A stretch of DNA of 6,182 nt from Planctomycetales bacterium (GTDB taxonomy: Bacteria > Planctomycetota > Planctomycetia > Isosphaerales > Isosphaeraceae): contig DAHZZC010000123.1 in NCBI GenBank assembly GCA_027435495.1, positions 1 to 6,182 on the forward strand. Direction: 5' to 3'. The notes beneath the pieces were generated by a model. The model had not been told where the DNA came from. It did not search any database and saw only the letters and a program-made list of their open reading frames with translations. Made by a program: the position numbers and the translations under genes. Below are positions 1-5,284 of this stretch, one piece after another; positions within the stretch are counted from its first letter, which is position 1; every line of letters starts with the position of its first letter.

Positions 1-513
1 GACGCGGCAGGCGTGGAGTCGCTTGTCGCTCGACTCGATCTCGACGACGAAGTCGACGCCGGGGGAGCGGTGGAGCTGGCTGACGACGACGCGTTCGGCG
101 CCGTTGATGATGAACTCGCCGCCGCCGATCATGATCGGCATATCGCCGAGGTAGACGGATTCTTCGAGCGAGGTTTCGCCCTTGTTGAGGCGGAGCCAGA
201 CGTGGAGCGGCCGGCCGTAGGTCAGCCGGAGCTGGCGGCACTCGTCGGGGTCGTATCGGGGTTTGCCGAGGTCGTAGTGGAGGTATTCGAGGCGGAGTGT
301 CTTGTCGTAACTTTCGATTGGGAAGATTTCTCGGAAGACGCCTTCGAGCCCCGAGTCGAGTCGGCCGTCGGCGGCGAGGTCGGCCTGGAGGAACCGCTCG
401 TAGCTCCGGGTCTGGATCTGGGTCAGGTCGGGGACAGGGAACTCGTCGTGGATCCGGCCGAAGTTCCTCTTCCTGCCGGGGACGATGCGACGGACCGAGG
501 TCGAGGTGGGCAT
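1..513 (-). CDS. rpoB: RNA polymerase beta subunit, N-terminal part (3' end outside window)
   Basis: This is the start of the RNA polymerase beta subunit, part of the catalytic core in the cytoplasm. The frame is open from the ATG at 513 to the window edge and gives the first 171 residues of a protein usually well over 1,100 long. Landmarks that align with E. coli RpoB are FPIESYD (64-70), YDLGKPRYD (80-88), the (I/V)NGAERVVVSQLHRSPGV block (about 136-153) and the preceding GDMPIM (123-128). This part corresponds to the protrusion and the beginning of the lobe; the rifampicin and active-site regions are outside the window. The start is supported by GGAG at 523-526, 9 nt before the ATG, and by RKRNFGRI.. 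matching the family's basic N-terminus. It lies downstream of rplL across a 225-nt gap, the usual order. Identity is certain; only the downstream extent is unknown. Confidence 0.97.
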   Translation of the reverse strand, partial: MPTSTSVRRIVPGRKRNFGRIHDEFPVPDLTQIQTRSYERFLQADLAADGRLDSGLEGVFREIFPIESYDKTLRLEYLHYDLGKPRYDPDECRQLRLTYGRPLHVWLRLNKGETSLEESVYLGDMPIMIGGGEFIINGAERVVVSQLHRSPGVDFVVEIESSDKRLHACRV

Positions 514-522
514 GGACTCGCG

Positions 523-526
523 CTCC
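523..526 (-). promoter_or_regulatory. Ribosome binding site of rpoB
   Basis: GGAG on the minus strand, 9 nt upstream of the rpoB ATG at 513. It fixes the start of an open-ended frame. Confidence 0.65.
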
Positions 527-596
527 AGAGGGGGGATGAGGATGCGGGGGAGGGGGCCACGGTCCCCGTGCCGCCCGGCCGCCGCGCGCCGGAACG

Positions 597-634
597 CCCC
601 GGACCGGGTGGCTGGTGGGCCGCCGGGTCCGGGG
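597..634 (-). repeat. Inverted repeat (9-bp stem, 20-nt loop) between rplL and rpoB
   Basis: CCCCGGACC at 597-605 and its perfect complement GGTCCGGGG at 626-634 are separated by 20 nt. In the rplL-rpoB transcript this could form a strong stem. No U-tract follows on the minus strand, so it is not a textbook intrinsic terminator. A partial attenuator or an RNA-processing stem is the likeliest role, by analogy with the E. coli rplL-rpoB gap. Confidence 0.55.
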
Positions 635-738
635 CTGGGCGATTCGCTTCCTGATTTCCGGGTGGCCTGGCGAGGGTCGCCGGGGGAGTCGGCACCGCCG
701 CCGGCCTCGGCCGATACGTCTCGGGCCCGCGCCGATGG

Positions 739-1146
<408 letters not shown>

Positions 1147-1157
1147 CGGTGAAACGA

Positions 1158-1163
1158 TCCTTT
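1158..1163 (-). promoter_or_regulatory. Ribosome binding site of rplL (decides the start)
   Basis: AAAGGA on the minus strand, 11 nt upstream of the ATG at 1146. Because it lies inside the 8-codon TTG-initiated extension of the frame, it argues for the shorter, 135-residue L12. Confidence 0.6.
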
Positions 1164-1219
1164 CTGGCAAGTTCGGGGAATCGGGTATCGATCTTCGATC
1201 CGGGTTATCTCAAAACGGC

Positions 1220-1240
1220 GGGGGCCATTCACAGGCCCCC
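1220..1240 (-). repeat. Hairpin (7-bp stem, 7-nt loop) between rplJ and rplL
   Basis: On the minus strand GGGGGCC (1234-1240) pairs perfectly with GGCCCCC (1220-1226) around the loop TGTGAAT. Four nucleotides after the stem comes TTTT (1212-1215), so it resembles a weak intrinsic terminator or attenuator. It may instead protect or process the mRNA between the L10 and L12 genes, whose products are needed in unequal amounts. Fold and role are predicted by eye only. Confidence 0.55.
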
Positions 1241-1264
1241 ATCGCGTGGTTCGGTACGGGACGA

Positions 1265-1837
1265 TCAGGCGGGTTCGGCGTCGGCGGCGGGCTCGCCCGC
1301 CGGGGCTTCGGCCGGGCTTCCGCTGTTCTGCTTCTCGATGTGGGCCTCGAGCTGGCCGATCAGGGTGCTGGCCGGCGAGCCGATCAGCGCGAGCGCCTCG
1401 CGGGCCGGTGAGAGGAGCAGCCCGAGGACCTGGCCGATGAGAACCTCCCGGCTCGGGAGCTTGGTGATGTCCTCGACCTGTTCGGGGCCGACGACGACCC
1501 CGTCGACGGCACCTCCCTTGATGACCGGCTTCTTGAGGGTCTTGACCTGCCTGGAAATCTCCTTGGCGAGTTCAGCGACCCCCTCGCCGCCCCAGGCTGC
1601 GGCCGAGGCTCCGGTCAGGTACTGACCGAGGTCCTCCATGCCGAGGTCGGCGAAGACCCGGCGGGCCAGCGTGTTCTTCAGGACCCGGAGCCGGATCGAC
1701 TTCTTCCGCAGGTCGCGCCGGAGCTGGTACTCCGACTGCGCATCGAGATCCTTCAGGTCCAGGATCAGCAGCGAGCGGTCGTCGCCGAGGTCCGCCCGAA
1801 GCTGGTCCATCATCATTTCTTTGACATACTTGCTCAT
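1265..1837 (-). CDS. rplJ: 50S ribosomal protein L10
   Basis: L10 is the base of the ribosomal stalk: its N-terminal domain binds 23S rRNA together with L11, and its C-terminal helix carries L12 dimers. The 190-residue product shows the N-terminal RNA-binding domain with the conserved VLKNTLARR segment (52-60). LKKPVIKGGAVDG (101-113) and LPSREVLIGQVLGLLLSP (127-144) follow, and then the L12-binding helix region (about 145-170). The last 20 residues are a Glu/Pro/Ala-rich tail that makes it longer than the common 165-175. The start at 1837 is supported by SKYVKEMMMDQL aligning with family N-termini. A G-rich run (1851-1855) lies 13 nt upstream, a somewhat distant ribosome binding site. It follows rplA after only 37 nt, so the canonical L10-binding leader does not fit between the genes. 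Confidence 0.98.
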   Translation of the reverse strand: MSKYVKEMMMDQLRADLGDDRSLLILDLKDLDAQSEYQLRRDLRKKSIRLRVLKNTLARRVFADLGMEDLGQYLTGASAAAWGGEGVAELAKEISRQVKTLKKPVIKGGAVDGVVVGPEQVEDITKLPSREVLIGQVLGLLLSPAREALALIGSPASTLIGQLEAHIEKQNSGSPAEAPAGEPAADAEPA

Positions 1838-1874
1838 GGCTTCGACTTTTCCCCCGTCGTTCGGGCCCCCCGGC

Positions 1875-2555
1875 TCAGGCGGAGACCGGGATGCCCGGGC
1901 TCATGGTCGCCGAGAGGGTGATCGAGGTGATGTAGGTTCCCTTCGCGGCCGACGGCCGGAGCGAGCGGAGGTAGTTCCGGAAGGCGTTGATATTGTCGGT
2001 GAGCTCGTCCTCGCTGAAGGAGAGCTTGCCGACGGGGACGGCGACATTGGCTCCCTTGTCGTTGCGGAACTCGACCTTGCCCGCCTTGAACTCGCGGACG
2101 GCCGAGGCGATGTCGGTGGTCACCGTTCCGGACCGGGGCGACGGCATCAGGCCGCGGGGGCCCAGCACGCGGCCGAGCGGACCGACGACGCCCATCATGT
2201 CGGGCGTGGCCAGGGCCACGTCGAAATCCATCGTGCCTCCCTTGACCTGCTGGGCTAGGTCGTCGGCGCCGACGATGTCGGCCCCGGCGGCACGCGCCTT
2301 CTCCGCATTCTCTCCCTGCGCGAAGACGGCGACCCGGACGGTCTTGCCGATCCCGTGCGGGAGCGAGACCGAGCCCCGGACGTTCTGGTCCGTCTGCTTG
2401 GGGTCGATTCCCAGGTGGGTCGAGACCTCGACCGTCTGGTTGAACTTCGTCGTGTTGAACGACTTCAGCAGTCGGAGGGCGTCCGACAGCGGCAACGGAG
2501 CCTCGGACTTGATCCTGTCCTTGAGGGCCCGGTATCTCTTCGATGGCCTTCGCAT
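1875..2555 (-). CDS. rplA: 50S ribosomal protein L1
   Basis: L1 binds helix 76-78 of 23S rRNA and forms the mobile L1 stalk that helps release deacylated tRNA. In many bacteria it also represses its own rplK-rplA mRNA. The 226-residue product has the family layout, with domain I split between the N- and C-termini and domain II in the middle. Recognisable pieces are SKRYRALKDRI (5-15), GSVSLPHGIGKTVRVAVFA, and the signature GPLGRVLGPRGLMPSPRSGTV. The C-terminal block is SITLSATMSPG (211-221). Thr217 and Met218, at the same numbers as the RNA-contacting pair of Thermus L1, are kept, while the Gly that usually follows is Ser. The start is supported by AGGAG (2564-2568) 8 nt before the ATG. The gene sits 110 nt after rplK, the usual pair. 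Confidence 0.98.
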   Translation of the reverse strand: MRRPSKRYRALKDRIKSEAPLPLSDALRLLKSFNTTKFNQTVEVSTHLGIDPKQTDQNVRGSVSLPHGIGKTVRVAVFAQGENAEKARAAGADIVGADDLAQQVKGGTMDFDVALATPDMMGVVGPLGRVLGPRGLMPSPRSGTVTTDIASAVREFKAGKVEFRNDKGANVAVPVGKLSFSEDELTDNINAFRNYLRSLRPSAAKGTYITSITLSATMSPGIPVSA

Positions 2556-2563
2556 TCTGAGCG

Positions 2564-2568
2564 CTCCT
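2564..2568 (-). promoter_or_regulatory. Ribosome binding site of rplA
   Basis: AGGAG on the minus strand, 8 nt before the rplA ATG at 2555. It is the clearest Shine-Dalgarno sequence in the window. Confidence 0.75.
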
Positions 2569-2665
2569 GAGAGCTCCCGCCTGAAACCCTTGCCCCGGCG
2601 GGCGGTCGCGTCCGGGGATGATTCGGGGCGAGTCCCGCCCGCCCTCGATCGGGATCACCGTCCAA

Positions 2666-3091
2666 TCAGCTCTTGATCTCGACCCCCATGCTCCGAGCCG
2701 TCCCGGCGATGATCCGGCAGGCGTGCTCGAGGTCGCGGGCGTTGAGGTCGGCCAGCTTGGTCTCGGCGATCTTGCGCACCTGATCCTGGGTGACGGTGGC
2801 GACCTTGGTTTTGTGCGGTTCGGGCGACCCAGAGGCAATACCGGCCGCCTGTTTCAGGAGAACGGCCGCCGGCGGGCTCTTGGTGATGAACTCGAACGTC
2901 CGGTCGGAATAGATGGTGATCTCGACCGGGATGATCGTTCCCTTCATCTCCTTGGTGCGCTCGTTGAACTGCATGACGAACTGACCGATGTTCACCCCAT
3001 GCTGGCCGAGCGCCGGCCCGACCGGCGGGGCCGGCGTCGCCTGGCCGCCCGGGCACTGGAGCTTCACCTTCGCCGTCATCACCTTCGCCAT
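2666..3091 (-). CDS. rplK: 50S ribosomal protein L11
   Basis: L11 binds the GTPase-associated centre of 23S rRNA with L10. It takes part in factor-dependent GTP hydrolysis and, in many bacteria, in RelA activation and thiostrepton sensitivity. At 141 residues it has the standard length. The N-terminal domain carries the Pro-rich PPVGPALGQ loop (22-30), the region where thiostrepton-resistance changes map, followed by GVNIGQF. The middle has KSPPAAVLLKQAAGI. The C-terminal rRNA-binding domain ends in DLEHACRIIAGTARSMGVEIKS-type sequence, including the conserved GTARSMG. The ATG at 3091 has AAGGA (3100-3104) 8 nt upstream and gives the family-standard N-terminus; the internal ATG at codon 5 is less likely. 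It follows nusG after 57 nt and precedes rplA. Confidence 0.99.
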   Translation of the reverse strand: MAKVMTAKVKLQCPGGQATPAPPVGPALGQHGVNIGQFVMQFNERTKEMKGTIIPVEITIYSDRTFEFITKSPPAAVLLKQAAGIASGSPEPHKTKVATVTQDQVRKIAETKLADLNARDLEHACRIIAGTARSMGVEIKS

Positions 3092-3099
3092 AGCGATAA

Positions 3100-3104
3100 T
3101 CCTT
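3100..3104 (-). promoter_or_regulatory. Ribosome binding site of rplK
   Basis: AAGGA on the minus strand, 8 nt before the ATG at 3091. It favours this start over the internal ATG four codons downstream. Confidence 0.65.
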
Positions 3105-3148
3105 GAATTCGTGGTGTGGGAGGACCTTATCCCGCGTTGTCCCGGCGA

Positions 3149-3928
3149 TCAGAGCCGCTCAACCTGCCAGTATTCCAGGTCCACCGGCGTCGGCCGGTTG
3201 AAGATGATGAGCATGACCTTGACCAGCCCACGCCCCTCGATCACCTCTTCGACGGTCCCCTCGAAGTTCTCGAACGGGCCGTCCTTGATCTTCACGCGGT
3301 CGCCGCGCTCGACGTTGATCTTGATCTTGGGGGCCTCGGCCGTGGTCTTCTCCTCCTCCTGGTGGAGCATCTGGTTGACCTCGGCATCGGTCATCTTGGT
3401 CGGGGTGCCATGCGCCCCGACGAAGTCTCCCACGCCCGGGGTTTCTCGGACCACGAACCAGGTCTTCTCGTTGAGCTCCATCTGAACCATGATGTAGCCG
3501 GGGTAGGTCTTGCGCTCGACGATCCGCTTCTTGTTGTTCCGGATCTCGGTCATTTTCTCGGTCGGAACCACAATCTGGCCGAAGTAGCGGTCGAGCCCCT
3601 GAATCTTGATATTCTTCTGGAGCGCGAGGCGGATGGTATCTTCTCGACTGCTCTGGACCTTCAAAACGTACCAGACCAGTTCGGGCGGCGGCTCATCGTC
3701 GTCCAGGCCCGCTCCCGCTGGTTCGCTTGCCTTCGATGCCTGGTCGCTCGCCTCGACCGAACCCGGGGAAGCCTCGGGCACGGCCAGGTCGCTCGACGAA
3801 TCGTTCAGGGTGGGACCAAGCCGCCCGCCATCGGGCGTCTGCTCGTCTACCTCGAACGTCGGATGGGGAGCCTGGGCCTCCTCATCGGGCGCGGTTTCGG
3901 GGGTGGTCGGGTCGATCGGTTCGCTCAT
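3149..3928 (-). CDS. nusG: Transcription termination/antitermination factor NusG with acidic N-terminal extension
   Basis: NusG binds the beta' clamp helices of RNA polymerase, suppresses pausing, and links polymerase to Rho or to ribosomal protein S10. The 259-residue product has an NGN domain at about 85-175: WYVLKVQSSRED, YFGQIVVPTEKMTEIR, ERKTYPGYIMVQM, RETPGVGDFVG. A linker follows, then a C-terminal KOW domain at about 206-238 (GDRVKIKDGPFENFEGTVEEV) and the terminal block NRPTPVDLEYWQVERL. E. coli NusG is about 180 residues. The surplus is an N-terminal, probably disordered stretch (1-84) with 21 Asp/Glu against 2 Lys/Arg. The ATG at 3928 is the only credible start: the longer frame to 4102 would run into secE and adds Arg/Pro-rich low-complexity sequence. 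No Shine-Dalgarno is visible before the ATG, so the exact start is less certain than the gene. Confidence 0.96.
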   Translation of the reverse strand: MSEPIDPTTPETAPDEEAQAPHPTFEVDEQTPDGGRLGPTLNDSSSDLAVPEASPGSVEASDQASKASEPAGAGLDDDEPPPELVWYVLKVQSSREDTIRLALQKNIKIQGLDRYFGQIVVPTEKMTEIRNNKKRIVERKTYPGYIMVQMELNEKTWFVVRETPGVGDFVGAHGTPTKMTDAEVNQMLHQEEEKTTAEAPKIKINVERGDRVKIKDGPFENFEGTVEEVIEGRGLVKVMLIIFNRPTPVDLEYWQVERL

Positions 3929-4073
3929 GGGAAGAAATCGCGTCGAGTCTGCGGTCGGATCACGGAGACTTGGATGACGTCCTCTCCGGGCGAGAGTACA
4001 TCGGTAACCCCATCGGGGGAAGGAGCAAGGCGGTCCACCCGCGAAATCAACGGGTCGTCCGCCCGGCGTCCGG
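3929..4073 (-). other. secE-nusG intergenic region
   Basis: This is a 145-nt gap, longer than usual between these two normally tightly linked genes. It holds two small perfect hairpins on the minus strand: CCCC-GAT-GGGG near 4008-4019, and CTCTC-GCCCG-GAGAG near 3982-3996. I see no convincing promoter, and no Shine-Dalgarno before nusG. Nothing coding is supported here. Confidence 0.4.
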
Positions 4074-4598
4074 TCAGGAGGTCGAGCCCAGCCCGCCCCC
4101 ACCGCCGAACTTCAGGACGCCGATCATCTGGAGGATCAGTGTCCAGAGAAAGTCGACCAGGTAGAGGAAGGTCGCCAGGACAAGGACCGTCACCAGTACC
4201 ACGGTGGTCGCCCGTATCAGGTCGTCCCGCGTGATCCACGAAACCTTGTTCATCTCGGCTTCGGTGGCGATCAGGAAGTCGGCGAAGGGGGGAAAATGCA
4301 CCAGCCGAAGGATCAACCAACCCAGGGCCAGGGCAAAGACCGTGGGCAGGCCAAACCGCCAGAGTGGCGTGTACTCAATCGATGCCTGGGAAACCTGATA
4401 GGCACCCGCGAGGACGATCAGAAGCAGTCCCAGCCCGGTGTAGAGCCGGGCATGCCGCCCTTGAATCGGCTTGTAGAGCTCGGTGCTCCCCAGATTCCCC
4501 AGGAACTGGACGAACATCCCGCGCGGCCGAGATCCACCCGCCGCCTTTCCAGACTTCGCGGGCTTCTGCGCCGATACTTCGTCTCGCACTTTCCCCAT
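4074..4598 (-). CDS. secE: Preprotein translocase subunit SecE (three-helix form)
   Basis: SecE is the clamp-like membrane subunit that holds the two halves of SecY together in the SecYEG export channel. The 174-residue product has a basic, Ser/Gly/Lys-rich cytoplasmic N-terminus (1-27) and three hydrophobic segments at about 52-70, 82-101 and 130-158. Before the third segment lies the family-defining amphipathic helix and hinge FADFLIATEAEMNKVSWITRDDL (about 105-127), matching the E.EM.KV.WP.R.E-type signature. Many bacteria have a 60-70-residue SecE with one membrane helix; this is the longer three-helix type, as in E. coli (127 residues). It has extra N- and C-terminal tails, ending in five glycines and GLGSTS. 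The ATG at 4598 has only a weak purine stretch upstream, so a slightly different start is possible. nusG follows, the standard neighbour. Confidence 0.95.
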   Translation of the reverse strand: MGKVRDEVSAQKPAKSGKAAGGSRPRGMFVQFLGNLGSTELYKPIQGRHARLYTGLGLLLIVLAGAYQVSQASIEYTPLWRFGLPTVFALALGWLILRLVHFPPFADFLIATEAEMNKVSWITRDDLIRATTVVLVTVLVLATFLYLVDFLWTLILQMIGVLKFGGGGGLGSTS

Positions 4599-4762
4599 GG
4601 CACCGAACTTTCTGAAGACTTCCTGGGTTGAGGACCGGAGGGGGAGACCAGCCGGGCGCCGAGGTGGCGTTCCTGGACCCGGCAGGGCAGTGGTCCGCTT
4701 CCACGCCCCCGATCGATCCATCCGGGGCGATCCGGCCGCCGAAGACACCCCGGGCGAGAAAG
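4599..4762 (-). other. tRNA-Trp to secE intergenic region
   Basis: This 164-nt gap contains an inverted repeat, CGCCCC (4704-4709) with GGGGCG (4724-4729), around a 14-nt loop that itself includes the palindrome GATCGATC. No clear promoter or T-rich terminator is visible. The stretch would be the 3' trailer of the tRNA precursor and the 5' leader of secE if they are cotranscribed. Confidence 0.4.
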
Positions 4763-4835
4763 CACGAGCGGAGGGAATCGAACCCCCAACCGCCGGTTTT
4801 GGAGACCGGTGCTCTACCAATTGAGCTACGCTCGT
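4763..4835 (-). tRNA. trpT: tRNA-Trp, anticodon CCA
   Basis: The minus strand folds into a complete cloverleaf. The acceptor stem ACGAGCG pairs perfectly with CGCTCGT. The D stem is GCTC/GAGC with AATTGGTA as loop. The anticodon stem CCGGT/ACCGG carries the loop CTCCAAA, giving anticodon CCA (positions 4800-4802 on the plus strand). The T arm has the loop TTCGATT, and the variable loop is short. The discriminator base (4763) is G, as in bacterial tRNA-Trp. The 3' CCA is not encoded, so it must be added by a nucleotidyltransferase. Location between tuf/rpmG and secE/nusG is a common arrangement for tRNA-Trp. Confidence 0.97.
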
Positions 4836-4960
4836 AGCGGCCCAGGCAGGGCCACGCGATCTTTGCCGGGCCGCAAGCCGGCCCGACATCGTGAAGGCCC
4901 CGGAGGAAACAGGACACAGGACCGGCCGAGCCTCGCTCGATCCGATCCCGACCGCCTCGG
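4836..4960 (-). other. rpmG to tRNA-Trp intergenic region with hairpins
   Basis: This 125-nt spacer has two perfect hairpins on the minus strand. One is a 5-bp stem CGAGC-GAG-GCTCG (4927-4939). The other is a 7-bp stem CGGGCCG-GCTTG-CGGCCCG (4867-4885), which ends 31 nt before the tRNA. Neither is followed by a T-run. They may mark the end of rpmG mRNA or the site where the tRNA precursor is cut out; this is inference. Confidence 0.45.
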
Positions 4961-5113
4961 TCACTTCTTTCGCGATTCCTTGTGCGACGTATGCTTCCGC
5001 TCACGTCGGCAGTACTTCTTCAGCTCGAGCCGGCCGGCGCCCCGGGTCTCCTTTTGGACTCGGTAATTCCGCTCGCCGCACGAGTTGCATTCCAGCCAGA
5101 CATATTCCCGCAT
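4961..5113 (-). CDS. rpmG: 50S ribosomal protein L33
   Basis: L33 is a small protein of the large ribosomal subunit located near the E site. The 50-codon frame reads MREYVWLECNSCGERNY.., then RLELKKYC (28-35), and ends with RKHTSHKESRKK. This matches the L33 pattern of Cys-x-x-Cys-(G)-x-x-NY, KKYC and KHT-HKE. Cys9 and Cys12 form a zinc-ribbon-like knuckle; Cys35 is the only cysteine in the second half, where zinc-binding (C+) L33 proteins usually have a second pair. Length is normal for L33. The start is supported by GGGAG (5121-5125), 7 nt before the ATG. Its place between tuf and tRNA-Trp/secE is a common gene order. Confidence 0.96.
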   Translation of the reverse strand: MREYVWLECNSCGERNYRVQKETRGAGRLELKKYCRRERKHTSHKESRKK

Positions 5114-5120
5114 CGATCGG

Positions 5121-5125
5121 CTCCC
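5121..5125 (-). promoter_or_regulatory. Ribosome binding site of rpmG
   Basis: GGGAG on the minus strand, 7 nt before the rpmG ATG at 5113. It supports the start of this short gene. Confidence 0.65.
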
Positions 5126-5182
5126 ACCCCGCCACGCGGGGCTCCTTCTGCCTGCCTCGATCCTCTACAACCGACGAAGCGA

Positions 5183-5220
5183 GGCGGCCACTCGAGCCCG
5201 GTAAGGGGTGAGTGGCCGCC
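5183..5220 (-). repeat. Perfect 11-bp hairpin between tuf and rpmG
   Basis: GGCGGCCACTC (5183-5193) and GAGTGGCCGCC (5210-5220) are perfectly complementary across a 16-nt loop. Inside the loop a further CCC/GGG pairing is possible. It is the strongest stem in the window. No T-run follows on the minus strand, so it does not look like a standard intrinsic terminator. It could stabilise the tuf 3' end, terminate in a U-independent way, or mark a processing site between tuf and rpmG. Confidence 0.65.
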
Positions 5221-5255
5221 GATCCGCGGTTGACCGTCCGAGCCCGCGGCGAAGC

Positions 5256-5271
5256 CCGGCCCTTCGGCCGG
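5256..5271 (-). repeat. Hairpin just after the tuf stop codon
   Basis: On the minus strand CCGGCC-GAAG-GGCCGG forms a perfect 6-bp stem with a 4-nt loop, extendable outward by G-U and G-C pairs. It begins 13 nt after the tuf TGA. No T-tract follows. It probably contributes to 3'-end formation or protection of the tuf message, acting with the larger stem at 5183-5220. Confidence 0.5.
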
Positions 5272-5284
5272 ACCACCGTCCCGA

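Larger units (their letters stand above)
514..738 (-). other. rplL-rpoB intergenic region
   Basis: This 225-nt gene-free stretch is GC-rich. It contains the 9-bp inverted repeat at 597-634, a smaller 5-bp hairpin (CACGG/CCGTG with a 3-nt loop, around 559-571), and the rpoB ribosome binding site. I see no convincing sigma70-type promoter and no T-run that would make an intrinsic terminator. In E. coli the equivalent gap holds an attenuator and an RNase III processing site that lower rpoBC expression relative to the ribosomal proteins. A similar role here is inference from position. Confidence 0.5.

Noticed and set aside
13..654. Long plus-strand open frame (213 codons) opposite rpoB
   Set aside because: It is antisense to the clear RpoB N-terminus, Val/Glu/Asp/Ala-biased as expected from the complement of GC-rich codons, and matches no family.
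1147..1170. Upstream TTG start adding eight residues to L12
   Set aside because: The ribosome binding site AAAGGA lies inside this extension, and the family N-terminus fits the ATG at 1146.
1180..1216. Promoter-like pair TTGAGA - 18 nt - GATACC upstream of rplL
   Set aside because: The -10 element matches the consensus at only about half its positions, and the -35 at four or five. Not enough to call a promoter without 5'-end data.
1834..2838. Minus-strand frame of 334 codons overlapping rplA and part of rplK
   Set aside because: It is out of frame with both ribosomal protein genes and is Arg/Pro/Gly-rich low-complexity sequence. The true frames are unmistakable.
3929..4102. NusG extended upstream to 4102 (317 residues)
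   Set aside because: It would overlap the end of secE and adds Arg/Pro-rich sequence with no family resemblance.
3116..4234. Longest plus-strand open frame (372 codons) opposite nusG and part of secE
   Set aside because: It lies over two recognised genes on the other strand and turns Arg/Ser/Gly-rich at its end. It is a GC-driven shadow, not a gene.
4599..4964. SecE frame extended to 4964 (296 residues)
   Set aside because: The extension runs straight through the tRNA-Trp gene, so it cannot be coding.
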